Shown here: piece by piece, positions 1-13,904 of the stretch | Layout: each line of letters starts with the position of its first letter | Position numbering within the stretch: the stretch's first letter is position 1 | NCBI GenBank assembly: GCA_963712955.1 | Contig: CAVQKF010000010.1 | Coordinates: forward strand, 220,570 to 284,569 | From: DATFVJ01 sp963712955 | Lineage (GTDB): Bacteria; Actinomycetota; Actinomycetes; Streptosporangiales; Streptosporangiaceae | Length of the DNA: 64,000 bases | Direction of reading: 5' to 3' | Notes under the pieces: model-generated | The model's database searches: none | The model's input: only the letters and a program-made list of their open reading frames with translations | Told to the model about the DNA's origin: nothing | Translations under genes and position numbers: made by a program

Positions 1-1144
1 CGCTTGTGCGGTAGAGGGTCTGCTTGATCGCCAGGACCCGTGGGTCGGCGGCGGCATCCTCGATGAGTCGCTCCACCGTCGTGGTGAACGAGTCGTACGG
101 CATATGGACGAGCACATCGCGGTCGCGCAGTGTGGCGAACACGTTGGAGTCGCGGCTCAGCGCGGATTCCGCTGGGACGAACCTGGGGTACTTCAGTTCA
201 GGAAGATCGAGGTCCGCGATCGCGTGCAGGCCGGCCAGATCGAGCGGGCCAGGCAAGCGGTAGACCGCCCGCTCGCCGACACCGAGTTCTGTCACCAGGC
301 GGTCGAGCACGCCCGCGGAGATCGAGTCTTCGGCCTCGAGCCGCACGGCAGGCCCGGACCTGCGACGGAGCAGTTCACGCTCCAGTGCCTGCATGAGGTC
401 CTCTGTGACGTCCTCGTCGACTTCGAGATCCTGGTTGCGGGTGACACGGAAGGCGTGGTGCTCGAGTATCTCCATGCCCTCGAAGAGCTGGGTAAGGTGC
501 GCCGCGATCACGTCCTCAAGCGGGAGGAACCGCTGCGGCGACACCTCGAGGAAGCGCGGAAGCAGCGGCGGCACCTTGACGCGGGCGAACATGTTGACGC
601 CGGTCTGCGGATCGGCCACCACCACGGCGAGGTTGAGTGACAAGCCAGAGATGTAGGGAAATGGGTGGGCGGGGTCGACGACGAGCGGCGTCAGCACGGG
701 GTAGATCCGCTCACGGAAAAGGCGATGCAGGCTCTGGCGCTCGGTGTCGGACAGCTCAGCCCACCGCAGAATTTCGATGCCCTGCGCGGTCAGGGCCGGG
801 AGGACCGCCTCGCTGAAGCAGGCCGCGTGCCGTAGCATCAGCTCGCCCGTGACCTCGAGGATGCGACCGAGCACCTGGCGCGGAGGCCGTCTGGTCGCGG
901 TCTTTACCGGCAGCCCCGTGGCCAGGCGCCTGGTGAGCCCTGCGACGCGAACCATGAAGAACTCGTCCAGGTTGCTCGCGAAGATCGCCAGGAACCTGAC
1001 CCGCTCAAGCAGCGGTACCGCCTCGTCCTCGGCGAGTTCAAGCACCCGCTGATTGAACCGCAGCCAGCTTTCTTCCCGGTCGAGGTAGCGGTCCTGTGGA
1101 AGGTCCTCCGAGCCTGGGAGCTCGCTGACCTCGGTAACGCTCAT
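1..1144 (-). CDS. ppk1: Polyphosphate kinase Ppk1, N-terminal part (cut by window edge)
   Basis: Reading the minus strand from the ATG at 1144 gives an open frame of 381 codons that runs off the window start. The protein opens with an N-terminal domain containing SWLRFNQRVLELAED and FLAIFASNLDEFFMVRVAG, then FPYISGLSLNLAVVV, and near the edge VLAIKQTLYRT. These are signature segments of Ppk1, which reversibly transfers the gamma-phosphate of ATP to polyphosphate. Full-length family members are about 690-740 residues, so roughly the first half is visible. The catalytic histidines lie outside the window. I found no frameshift in the stretches I translated. The gene is divergent from the purine island to its right, with about 220 bp between them. 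Confidence 0.93.
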   Translation of the reverse strand, partial: MSVTEVSELPGSEDLPQDRYLDREESWLRFNQRVLELAEDEAVPLLERVRFLAIFASNLDEFFMVRVAGLTRRLATGLPVKTATRRPPRQVLGRILEVTGELMLRHAACFSEAVLPALTAQGIEILRWAELSDTERQSLHRLFRERIYPVLTPLVVDPAHPFPYISGLSLNLAVVVADPQTGVNMFARVKVPPLLPRFLEVSPQRFLPLEDVIAAHLTQLFEGMEILEHHAFRVTRNQDLEVDEDVTEDLMQALERELLRRRSGPAVRLEAEDSISAGVLDRLVTELGVGERAVYRLPGPLDLAGLHAIADLDLPELKYPRFVPAESALSRDSNVFATLRDRDVLVHMPYDSFTTTVERLIEDAAADPRVLAIKQTLYRTS

Positions 1145-1306
1145 GCCCCGATTCTCCCGACTGTCGCCAACACGTCCGCGTCCTCATCTCAAGTATCACG
1201 TCTGCTCAGTCCATCGAGCCACCCACAGCGGGTGACAGGTTCGCGCGAACTATGAAGATGAGCAGCTGACGGGGACTCGCCCGCCGGCACCGCCCAGATC
1301 AACTCT

Positions 1307-1322
1307 AGGGACCAAGGTCCCT
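1307..1322. promoter_or_regulatory. Perfect palindrome resembling a DosR/DevR box, upstream of adenine deaminase
   Basis: The sequence AGGGACCAAGGTCCCT is a perfect inverted repeat (7-bp arms, 2-bp centre) ending 46 bp before the chosen ATG of the adenine deaminase gene. The GGGAC-N4-GTCCC core has the same spacing as the mycobacterial DosR/DevR consensus GGGACTWWAGTCCC. The match is seen directly; control by a DosR-like hypoxia regulator is inference. Confidence 0.4.
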
Positions 1323-1368
1323 GGGCGCTGCGGAGGCCCGGCCACACGCTTGGCTTGCGGAGGTGGCC

Positions 1369-3159
1369 ATGGGCGGGAACGTAAGCACAGAGAGGCTGGC
1401 ACGGCGGATAGCGGTCGCACGCGGTGACGAGCCGGCCGATGTGGTGCTGACCGGTGGCAGGGTGCTCAGCGTCTTCACCGGCGAACTTCTCGACGTGGAC
1501 GTCGCCGTCGCCGGCGAGCACGTCGCCGGCCTTGGCAGCTACGAGGGCCGCGAGGTCGCCGACGTCTCCGGGCTGGTGCTGCTGCCTGGCTTCATCGACA
1601 GTCACATGCACCTGGAGTCCACCAAGCTCATGGTCGACGCGTTCGCGTCCGCGGTGCTGCCGTGCGGGACGACCGCCGCCGTCATCGACCCGCACGAGAT
1701 CGCCAACGTGTTCGGCGCCCGTGGCGTGCACGCGCTCTTGAGCGCCGCGGACCTGGTGCCGCTTGACTATTACCTGATGGTGCCTTCATGCGTGCCGGCC
1801 AGCCCGTTCGAATCCGGCGGCGCCACGCTCGGCGCCGCCGACGTGGCGGCGCTGCTTGCCGGCGAGCCCCGCGCGATCGGGCTGGCCGAGGTCATGGACT
1901 TCCCCGGGGTGGTCGGGGCGCACACCTCCGTGCTCGACAAGATCCTCGCCACCCGCCGGGCTGGCCTGGCACGCCGACGGGCATGCGCCCGGGCTCTCCG
2001 GGCGCGCACTCAACGCCTACCTCGCGGCGGGCATCCGGTCCGACCACGAGTGCGTCAGCTACACGGAGGCGCTCGAGAAGCGCCGCCTGGGCATGTGGAT
2101 CATGATCAGGGAGGGATCGGCCGCCCAGAACCTGGAGGCCCTGCTGCCGCTCGTACTGAGATGCGGCAGGCCAACTGCATGCTGTGCACCGACGACAGGG
2201 AGCCGGACGAGCTTGTGGAATCGGGCCATCTCAACGCGATCCTGCGCCGGGCGGTCTCGCTCGGCTGCCCGGCGGCCGACGCGGTTGTCATGGCCACCTT
2301 GCACCCGGCCCGCTACCACGGGCTGAGTGAAATGGGTGCGATCGCGCCCGGTTACCTGGCGGACATCGTCGCGGTACCCGATCTGGCCGGTTTCCGCCCC
2401 GCCCTGGTGTACAAGCGGGGCATGCTGGTGGCGGAGAGCGGGCTGGCGGCGGCGGTCACAAAGGTCCCCGCACCTGACTGGATGCGCGGCAGCGTCCACC
2501 TGCGCGCGATAGGTGCCGCCGACCTGCGGATCCCGGCTCCCGGCGGCCCGGTGAGGGTCATCGAGGTGCGGCCCGGGGAGCTGGTGACCCGGATGCTCGC
2601 CGCGGCGGCGCCGGAGCGGGACGGCGAACTCGTCGCCGACCCCGAGCGCGACCTGCTCAAGGCGGCCGTGCTCGAGCGTCACCATGACACCGGCCGGGTC
2701 GGGCTTGGCATCGTCACCGGCTTCGGCCTTCGCCGCGGTGCGCTGGCCTCTACGGTCGCGCACGACGCGCACAACGTCGTCGTCGTCGGCGCGGACGACC
2801 CGGACATGGCGGCGGCGATCGGCCGGCTGACGGAGCTTGGCGGCGGCCAGGTCGCGGTCGCGGACGGCCGGGTTCTCGCCGAGGTTCCACTCCCGCTCGC
2901 CGGGCTGCTTTCGGACCGCAGCGCCGACGAGGTGGCGGCGCAGGTGCGCCGGCTGCGCGCCGCCGCGGCCGATCTGGGCAGTCAGTTGCCTGCCCCGTTC
3001 ATGACGATGTCGTTCCTGGCGCTTTCCGTGATCCCAGAGGCCAGGCTGACGGACCGGGGCCTGCTGGACACTGTCCGCTTCGCCCTTGTCACGCTCGCGG
3101 CCGACGGAGCCGCAGGTCAGGCCCATGTGCCCACGGCCAAGGGACGAATGGCTCTGTGA
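1369..3159 (+). CDS. ade: Adenine deaminase, with two compensating frameshifts
   Basis: Predicted to hydrolyse adenine to hypoxanthine and ammonia in the cytoplasm. The protein (about 596 residues) belongs to the bacterial adenine deaminase branch of the amidohydrolases. FIDSHMHLEST near residues 76-86 carries the first metal-binding histidines. DPHEIANVFG and GLAEVMDFPGVV follow, and ANCMLCTDDREPDEL and HPARYHGL are typical of the second half. Between about 1960 and 2160 the conserved text (HADGHAPGLSGRALNAYL, AAGIRSDHECVS) lies in another frame, so there is one indel near 1960 and an opposite one near 2160. These are probably sequence errors. ATG 1369 is preferred over GTG 1363 because GGAGG at 1359-1363 sits 5 bp before it. 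The nucleoside importer follows about 110 bp downstream. Confidence 0.9.
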   Translation: MGGNVSTERLARRIAVARGDEPADVVLTGGRVLSVFTGELLDVDVAVAGEHVAGLGSYEGREVADVSGLVLLPGFIDSHMHLESTKLMVDAFASAVLPCGTTAAVIDPHEIANVFGARGVHALLSAADLVPLDYYLMVPSCVPASPFESGGATLGAADVAALLAGEPRAIGLAEVMDFPGVVGAHTSVLDKILATRRAGLARRRACARALRARTQRLPRGGHPVRPRVRQLHGGAREAPPGHVDHDQGGIGRPEPGGPAAARTEMRQANCMLCTDDREPDELVESGHLNAILRRAVSLGCPAADAVVMATLHPARYHGLSEMGAIAPGYLADIVAVPDLAGFRPALVYKRGMLVAESGLAAAVTKVPAPDWMRGSVHLRAIGAADLRIPAPGGPVRVIEVRPGELVTRMLAAAAPERDGELVADPERDLLKAAVLERHHDTGRVGLGIVTGFGLRRGALASTVAHDAHNVVVVGADDPDMAAAIGRLTELGGGQVAVADGRVLAEVPLPLAGLLSDRSADEVAAQVRRLRAAAADLGSQLPAPFMTMSFLALSVIPEARLTDRGLLDTVRFALVTLAADGAAGQAHVPTAKGRMAL

Positions 3160-3267
3160 TCACTTCGGGCGAAAATGCGAGCTTTGCGATCAGTTGTAAC
3201 CCCTTGAGCACGCCGATGGCCGCCGAGCGGCACCGCCCGTGCCTTCTCTCAATGGGAGGGAAATGTT

Positions 3268-4443
3268 ATGACAAGGCGATGGAGGCTGATCGCCCTGGTC
3301 GCCGGTGCCGCTATCCTGTCGGTCGTCGCGGCGGGCTGTGGATCAAGCACGCCGGCCGCGTCCTCGTCCCCATCCACATCCAGCGGCTCGGCAGCGGGAA
3401 CGGCGTGGACGGCCGCGCACCCCTTCAAGGCCGCATTCATCTACGTCGGCGCTCCGAGTGACGCCGGCTGGACCCACGCCCACGACGTGGGCCGGCTTGC
3501 GGTGCAGACCTACTTCGGTGGCAGGGTCGTGACCATGTACAAGGAGAACGTCCCCGAGGGCCCGCAGGTCAGCCAGGTCATCACCCAGCTGGTCGAACGC
3601 GGGCAGCGAACATCATCTTCGCCACCTCGTTCGGTTACCAGCCGGCCATGGCTGCGGCTGCACAGAAGTACCCGAACGTGTCTTCGAGCAGGCGACAGGC
3701 ACCGACCATGGCCACGAACCTGGGCGAGTACTACGGGGCGGGTGAGGACGGGGACTACCTGTGTGGCATGGCCGCCGGGCGCGGCCAGCCAAGAACAACA
3801 AGATCGGCTTTGTCGCTCCCTACCCGATCCCCGAGGTCATCCGTGAGATCGACGCGTTCACCATGGGCGCCCGCGCCGTCAACCCGAACGCCACCGTCAA
3901 GGTGGTCTGGACGAACACCTGGTTCGACCCGGCGACCGAGCGGTCGGCCGCTGAGAGCCTCGTCGCCGCGGGCGTCGACGTGCTCGGCGACGGCCAGGAC
4001 AGCCCGACCACCGGCCAGGTGGCACAGGCCAGCGGACTCAAGTGGACCGGCTACGACTCCAACCAGGAATCGTTCGCCCCGGGCGCCTGGCTGACCGCCA
4101 CGACCTACAACTGGGGCCCCTACTACATCCACGAGATCCAGGCCGCGATGAACGGGACCTGGAAGAGCCACTTCTACTACGGCGGGCTCGGCTGACGGTT
4201 TCGTCGTAATGGCCCCGTTCGGCAAGTCGGTCACCGCCGCCAACGCCGCCGCGATCACGGCCAAGGAAGACCAGATCAAGGCTGGCACATTCGATCCCTT
4301 CACCGGCCCGATCTACCGAGCAGAACGGGACGATCGGCGTGGCGGCGGGAAAAACGGTTCCCGTGTATGTGGCGGGCAACACGCTGAGCAAGTACTCGAT
4401 CAGCTGGTTTGTCAAGGGCGTCATCGGCAACCCGAAGGGCTGA
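3268..4443 (+). CDS. BMP-family (PnrA/Med-like) nucleoside-binding lipoprotein, frameshifted
   Basis: Substrate-binding lipoprotein of a purine nucleoside ABC importer. It starts at ATG 3268 after GGGAGG. The N-terminus is a lipoprotein signal (MTRRWRLIALVAGAAILSVV followed by AAGCGSS), then a Ser/Ala-rich linker and the BMP fold: AAFIYVGAPSDAGWTHAHD, later NIIFATSFGYQPAMAAAAQK, NLGEYYGAGEDGDYLCGM, NKIGFVAPYPIPEVIREIDA and TNTWFDPATERSAAESLV. The conserved blocks fall in different frames, with shifts near 3603, 3680, 3775, 4195 and 4315. The last block ends with VIGNPKG at the TGA at 4441-4443. As sequenced the gene is broken, but block order and content are complete, so indel errors are the likeliest cause. 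The ATPase and two permeases of the same importer follow directly. Confidence 0.85.
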
Positions 4444-4493
4444 GCGCCTCGCGACCCTGGTGCCTGTTCCTGAGCTGACTCAGGAGCTACTAG

Positions 4494-6078
4494 ATGGTGA
4501 CGCACGATCGCGGCTCTTCAGCGGCCGGGGCGCCTTCCACCGCCGCCACCGCCGGTGACACCGGCGGTGGCGGCGGTGGGCGTCACGAAGCGCTTCCCCG
4601 GCGTCGTCGCGAACGACCGGGTGACGTTCGAGGCGAACGTCGGGGAGGTGCACGCGCTGCTCGGTGAGAACGGCGCGGGCAAGACCACCCTCTGCAACAT
4701 CCTCACCGGCCTGTACCGCCCGGACGAGGGCGAGCTTCGCATCGGCGGACGCCCGTCAGGTTCCGCTCACCCAGGGATGCGCTCAAGCCGCCGGGATCTT
4801 CATGGTCCACCAGCACCTGCGCCTGGTCGAGAGCATGACGGTCGCGGAGAACGTGGTGCTCGGCTGGTCGCAGGCGGGCGGCATCCGCTTCTCCCCGCGC
4901 CGCGTGGAACGCGACGTGGCGGCGTCGGCCGAGCGGTACCGGATCGACGTGACCCCAGGGCTACGGATATGGCAGCTGTCGCTCGGGCGAGCGCCAACGG
5001 GTCGAGATCCTCAAGGCGCTCTACCGTGGTGCGCGGATCCTCATCCTCGACGAGCCGACCACCGTCCTCACCCCGCAGGAGGCCGACCAGCTGTTCACCA
5101 GCCTCAGGGAAATGGCGGCCAGCGGTGGGACGATCATGTTCATCTCGCACAAGCTGCCTGAGGTGCTCGGCGGTCTCCGACCGCGTGACGATCCTGCGCC
5201 ATGGCCGGACGGTGGCCACCGTCGACGGGCGGGCACCGAGCGGCGCCGACCTCGCCAGGCTCATGGTCGGCCATGAGCTTGTGATGGGGAACGGGCACCA
5301 CCACGGGCCCCGGCCGTGGCCGGCACCCCGGCGCTCGAGCTTGCCGGGGTCTGCGCCCACGGCGACCTGGGCACCGAGGCGCTCCGCGATGTCTCACTCG
5401 AGCGTGCGGAGCGGCGAGATCCTCGGCATCGCCGGCGTCGCGGGCAACGGGCAGCGTGAACTGGCCGAGGTCATCGCCGGGCTGCGGCCTGCCGACAAGG
5501 GGACCGATCACGATCGGCGGTCAGCAACTGCACACAGGCGACGCCACGGGCCGCGATCGACCGCGGCGTCGCCTACATCCCCGAGGACCGCATGGGAACC
5601 GGCATCTCGCCGAATCTCTCCATCACCGAGAACCTGATCCTCAAGTCGTACCGGAAGGCAGAGAACCGGACAGGGCCTGTGCTGCGGATGAGGAAGGCCG
5701 CCGCGGACGCACAGTCCCTGATGGCGCAGTTCGACGTGCGCGCGCCCGGACCCGAGACGCTGGTGCGCCAGCTGTCCGGCGGCAACGTCCAGAAGGTGCT
5801 GCTCGCCCGCGAGCTGTCGTCCTCACCGCGGGTGCTCGTGGCCGCCTGCCCGACCCGGGGCCTCGATGTCGGCGGCTACCCAGGACGTAAGGCGGATCCT
5901 GGACGAGACCGCAGGGCGGGGCGTCGGCGTGCTCCTGATCAGCGAGGACCTGGACGAGATCCTCGCGATGGCCGACCGTATCGCGGTGTTCTACGAGGGC
6001 CGGGTGGTCGGTGTCGTCGCCGCGGCCGAGGCGAGCGTGGAGCAGCTCGGCCTGATGATGGCAGGAGGGAAGCCATGA
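4494..6078 (+). CDS. Nucleoside ABC importer ATP-binding protein with two ATPase domains, frameshifted
   Basis: Double-cassette ATPase of the BMP/CUT2 type, about 500-525 residues when repaired. The first cassette shows GVTKRFPGVVANDRVTFEA, Walker A GENGAGKTT, the Q-loop region MVHQHLRLVESMTVAENVVL, then RVEILKALYRGARILILDEP. The second shows SGEILGIAGVAGNGQREL (degenerate P-loop, as usual in this family), YIPEDRMGTGISPNLSITEN, signature LSGGNVQK and LLISEDLDEILAMADRI. At least five indels disrupt the frame (near 4755, 4985, 5165, 5385, 5500-5550 and 5870). ATG 4494 has a good ribosome site (GGAG 8 bp upstream) but leads into the wrong frame. GTG 4555 is in the conserved frame, so either it is the start or there is a further indel before it. 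The end overlaps the next gene by ATGA. Confidence 0.85.
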
Positions 6079-7254
6079 TCGGTGTCGAACGCCGGCTGGA
6101 CACCCCGCGATGGCTCCCGGTCGCCGTGCCTGCGGGGTCGCTGGTCCTGGCCGCCATCATCGTCGGGATCGTACTCGCCGCCACCGGGCACAACCCTTTC
6201 TCCACCTATCACCAGATCTACCACGCGGCCTTCACCTCCCGCGGCGCGCTAAGCGCGACGTTCACCTATGCCACGCCGCTTCTTTTCACCGGGCTGTGCG
6301 CGGCCGTCGCCTTCCGCATGAGGGTATGGAACATCGGCGGTGAGGGACAGCTCTACATGGGCGCGGTCGGGGCGTCAGGCGCGGCGCTTGTTCTGTCCGG
6401 CCAGCCGGCCGTGCTCGTGATGCCCGCCATGGTGCTGGCCGGCATGGCCGCCGGCCTGCTCTGGGCCGCGATCCCCGGCGTGCTGCGTGCCTACCTGCGC
6501 ACCAACGAGATCCTCACCTCGCTGATGCTCAATTACGTGGCCGGCCTGTTCATCTACTATCTCATCTTCGACAGCACGTCATACTGGCGCGACATGACCT
6601 CGCCGTCCGCGCGGGTGTTCCCGCTCGGCAAGTTCATCCCGGCCGCCGCGTTCTGGCCGGGCCTGTCGATCGGCCCGCTGGTGGTACCGCTCGGGTTCCT
6701 CGTCGGCACCGGCGTCGCCGCGGTGCTCTGGTTTGTCATCCGGTCCACCCGCTTCGGCTTCGAGATGCGGGCGATCGGGGACTCGCCGGCCGCCGCCAGC
6801 TACGCGGGGATGCGGACCAGGCGCCGGCTTGTCGAGCGTCATGGCCCTGTCAGGCGCGATCGCCGGGCTGGGTGGCGCGAGCCAGGTCGGCGACTTCGCG
6901 CACGTGCTCGACCCGCGCGGCCTGCAGGACGCGGGCTACGGCTACGCGGGCATCGTGGTGGCGGCGCTGGCGTTGTACAACCCGCTCGCCGTCGTCGTCG
7001 TGGCCTTCCTCATCGGGGCGCTCACGAACGCCGGGTTTGCGCTGCAGGGTCCCGCGTTCCCTGCCGGGCTGGTCGGGACGATGGAGGGCATCATCCTGTT
7101 CTGCGTGCTCGGCGGCGAGATCCTCGCGCGCTACCGGATCCACCTCCCACAGCGCGTCACACCTGGGACCGCGGGCACGGTCGCGGGAACAGCCCCGGGA
7201 CCGGCGCCAAGCGACAAGCCCGCGGTCAGGGCCGCAACCGAGGTGGAGCGATGA
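6075..7254 (+). CDS. Nucleoside ABC importer permease 1 (NupP-like), one frameshift
   Basis: Inner-membrane permease of the BPD_transp_2 family that partners the BMP lipoprotein. It starts at ATG 6075, overlapping the ATPase stop. Hydrophobic segments start around residue 15 (VAVPAGSLVLAAIIVGIVLA). FTGLCAAVAFRMRVWNIGGE (with GQLYMGA after it) and LRTNEILTSLMLNYVAGLF are hallmark motifs of this permease type. After ASYAGM near 6825 the frame changes, and the conserved text continues as VMALSGAIAGLGGASQVGDF and DAGYGYAGIVVAALAL, ending at TGA 7252-7254. The C-terminal tail is Ala/Pro/Thr-rich. A 4-bp overlap joins it to the second permease. Confidence 0.9.
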
Positions 7255-8210
7255 ACGGCAACATCGCGATCGCGATCGCGGTCTCGGCCATCGCCTACGG
7301 AACACCGCTGGTGCTCGCCGGCCTCGGCGAACTGCTCGCCGAGCGCTCAGGCGTGCTGAACCTCGGCGTCGAGGGGATGATGCTCATCGGCGCGGTCTGC
7401 GGGTTCACCGTCTCGCAGCACATCCACGGCCCCGCCTGGATCGCGCTTGCCGCGGGGCTGCTCGTGGCCGGCACCGCGGGCGGCCTGCTCGCGTTCATCC
7501 ATGCCTTCCTCGCCGTCACCGCGCGTGCCAATCAGATTGTGTCCGGCCTCGCCATCACGATTTTCGCAGGGGCCGCCGGGCTGTCCTCCTACCTCGGCCA
7601 GGTCTGGAAGGTGGGGGGCCAGCACGGGGTGCACCAGTTCACACGGCTGAATGTCCTTGGCCTGAAGAATCTCCCCATCCTCGGGCCGATCCTGTTCCAC
7701 CAGGACGCCATGGTCTACCTGTCCTGGGCGCTGGTCCTGGTGGCAGCCTGGTACCTGTACAGGACGCGGACCGGGCTGTACCTGCGCTCGGTCGGCGAAT
7801 CACCGCGGACCGCGGACGCGGTGGGGATCAACGTAACGGCCTACAGGTACGTCCACACGATCATTGGCGGCGTGCTCGCCGGCTTCGGCGGCGCGTACTT
7901 CACGCTCGCGATCGCGCCGATCTGGACGGACGGCCTCACCGCCGGCGACGGCTGGATCGCGATCGCCCTGGTGATCTTCGCCTTCTGGCGGCCGGACTTG
8001 CTTGTCGTCGGCGCCTATCTGTTCGGCGTGCTCGCCAGCCTCGGCTTCACCCTGCAGGCACGCGGCGTGAATCTGCCGTCGGAGTTCTTCTCGTCGCTCC
8101 CCTACGTGATGACCGTGGTCGCGCTTGTGGCCGCCTCCACCGGGTGGGCGAAGCGCCGGCTCGGCACACCTGCGTCGCTTGGCGTTCCCTATTCGCGCGA
8201 ACAGGGATGA
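7251..8210 (+). CDS. Nucleoside ABC importer permease 2 (NupQ-like)
   Basis: An intact 319-residue integral membrane protein starting at ATG 7251 inside the previous stop codon. It has about eight to ten hydrophobic segments. ERSGVLNLGVEGMMLIGAV and VTARANQIVSGLAITIFAG, with LRSVGESPRTADAVGINV in a cytoplasmic loop, are characteristic of the second permease of BMP-type nucleoside importers. Together with the ATPase and the lipoprotein it completes an importer that would supply purine nucleosides or bases to the catabolic genes downstream. No frameshift is visible, unlike in its three partners. Confidence 0.92.
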   Translation: MNGNIAIAIAVSAIAYGTPLVLAGLGELLAERSGVLNLGVEGMMLIGAVCGFTVSQHIHGPAWIALAAGLLVAGTAGGLLAFIHAFLAVTARANQIVSGLAITIFAGAAGLSSYLGQVWKVGGQHGVHQFTRLNVLGLKNLPILGPILFHQDAMVYLSWALVLVAAWYLYRTRTGLYLRSVGESPRTADAVGINVTAYRYVHTIIGGVLAGFGGAYFTLAIAPIWTDGLTAGDGWIAIALVIFAFWRPDLLVVGAYLFGVLASLGFTLQARGVNLPSEFFSSLPYVMTVVALVAASTGWAKRRLGTPASLGVPYSREQG

Positions 8211-8345
8211 CAGGCACGGCGGCAGGGCGGCTTTCTGCCGTGACATTCCGGACCCTGACCCGCCGGTCGCGCGGCCGCAGCGTGGCCGCGCCCTTGAAAC
8301 TGGAGATACCAAAGGTGACCAGCAACGTTGCAGAGGAGCCACGAC

Positions 8346-9841
8346 ATGGCCGCAGTCGGCCTGGAAGAGGACATCGTCGACCAGGGCGCGTACGACGCGG
8401 CGGTCAACAGGTTCCGCGAGGCCCGGATCCTGCTGCCGACGTTCGCCGAACTTGCCGACCCGCGCCGGATCCCTCAAGCCGTCAGGTCGGCGCTCGCAAG
8501 CGTCAAGCCTGACGAGCCGCATCCGCTGAACCTGTTCCGCGTGCACTGGTTCAACGGCCCGGACCGGGTCGAGCAGGTGCCTGTACCTGTCCACCTGGTG
8601 CTTCCGCCCCAACTGACCGGCGTGCCTGCGAAGATCGTGGTGGCCACCGCGGACCGGTTCCCGATGATCCGCGCGCACAAGGTACTCGCCACCTACGGGT
8701 GCCTGGCGCCGCGGATCGTCACCGGGCAGTTTGATCCGGCCGTTCACCGCGCGATCTGGCCATCGACAGGCAACTACTGCCGTGGCGGGGTGGCCGTCTC
8801 CAGACTGATGGGCTCCCACGGGGTGGCAGTGCTGCCCGAGGGCATGAGCCGCGAGCGTTTCGCCTGGCTGGAGGACTGGGTCGCGAGCCCGTCTGACATC
8901 ATCCGCACACCCGGCACCGAGAGTAACGTCAAGGAGATTTACGACAAGTGCGCCGAACTCTCGCTCGATCAGGCCAACGTGATCTTCAATCAGTTCTGCG
9001 AGTTCGGCAACCACCTGGCCCACTACCTCTGCACGGGGACGGCGCTCGCAGCCGTGTTCGAGGAACTGCGGCGGGCCGATCCCAAGCTGCGTCTGCGTGC
9101 CTTCGTGTCGGCGTCCGGCTCGGCAGGGACGCTCGGCGCGGGCGACCGCCTCAAGGACAGCTACGGCTGCGCGATCGTCGCCGTCGAGGCGCTCGAGTGC
9201 CCGACCATGCTCTACAACGGCTTTGGTGCGCACAACATTCAGGGCATAGGTGACAAGCACATCCCGCTGATCCACAACGTCATGAACACCGACATCGTGA
9301 CGGCGGTAACCGACAGGGCCACCGATCACCTCGGCGTGCTGTTCAGCTCGCAGGCCGGCCTTGACTACCTGCGGGACCACCGCCGTGTCCCTGAGGCCAC
9401 GCTGGCCGGGCTTTCTGGCCTCGGCCTTTCGAGCATCTGCAACGTCGTCGCCGCGGTGAAGACCGCCAGGCACCTCGATCTGGGGCCCGGGGACGTGATG
9501 ATGACGGTCGCCACCGACGGGGCGGAGATGTACGAAACCGAGCGGGTGCGCATCACCGGCCGCGATTTCCCGGCCGGCTTCGGCGCGGCAGAGGCGGCGG
9601 AGACGTTCGGCCGCTGGATGCTCGGGGCCGGCGCCGACCACCTGCTCGAGGCCACCCCCAAGGACCGTGAGCGAATCTTCAATCTCGGCTACTACACCTG
9701 GGTCGAGCAGCAGGGCGTGCCGATCGAGGACTTCACCGCAAGGCTCGCCCGCTCGTTCTGGACCGGGCTGCGCGGAAAACTTGCCGTATGGGACGACATG
9801 ATCAGGGAGTTCAACGCGCGGACCCGCGTGGGCGAGCAACT

Positions 9842-9845
<4 letters not shown>
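8346..9845 (+). CDS. PLP-dependent fold-type II enzyme, subfamily not recognised (499 aa)
   Basis: The protein resembles the cysteine synthase/tryptophan synthase beta superfamily. FPMIRAHKVLATYG contains a His-Lys pair (Lys about 112), a good candidate for the PLP-binding lysine. PSTGNYCRGGVAVSRLMG (from about 139) matches the substrate loop SxGN. AFVSASGSAGTLGAGDRLK (about 252-270) looks like the glycine-rich phosphate-binding loop. ATG 8346 is preferred because GAGGAG lies 8 bp upstream; an in-frame TTG at 8328 precedes that site. The gene is translationally coupled (GTGA) to a second PLP enzyme. In the E. coli-type purine cluster the PLP enzyme is YgeX, a 2,3-diaminopropionate ammonia-lyase. 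A similar beta-elimination or deamination role is inferred here, not shown. Confidence 0.7.
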
Positions 9846-11185
<1,340 letters not shown>

Positions 11186-11306
11186 CCGCGCCTGCGACGT
11201 GGGCAGGCGCTCACATGGCGGCGGGACCTTTGACCCTTACCTGCCGGCAAGGGCAGGATCAGCGTGGAGATCACCGGACTCCCGACGCTTGATCGAGGAC
11301 CCGCCG

Positions 11307-13900
<2,594 letters not shown>

Positions 13901-13904
<4 letters not shown>

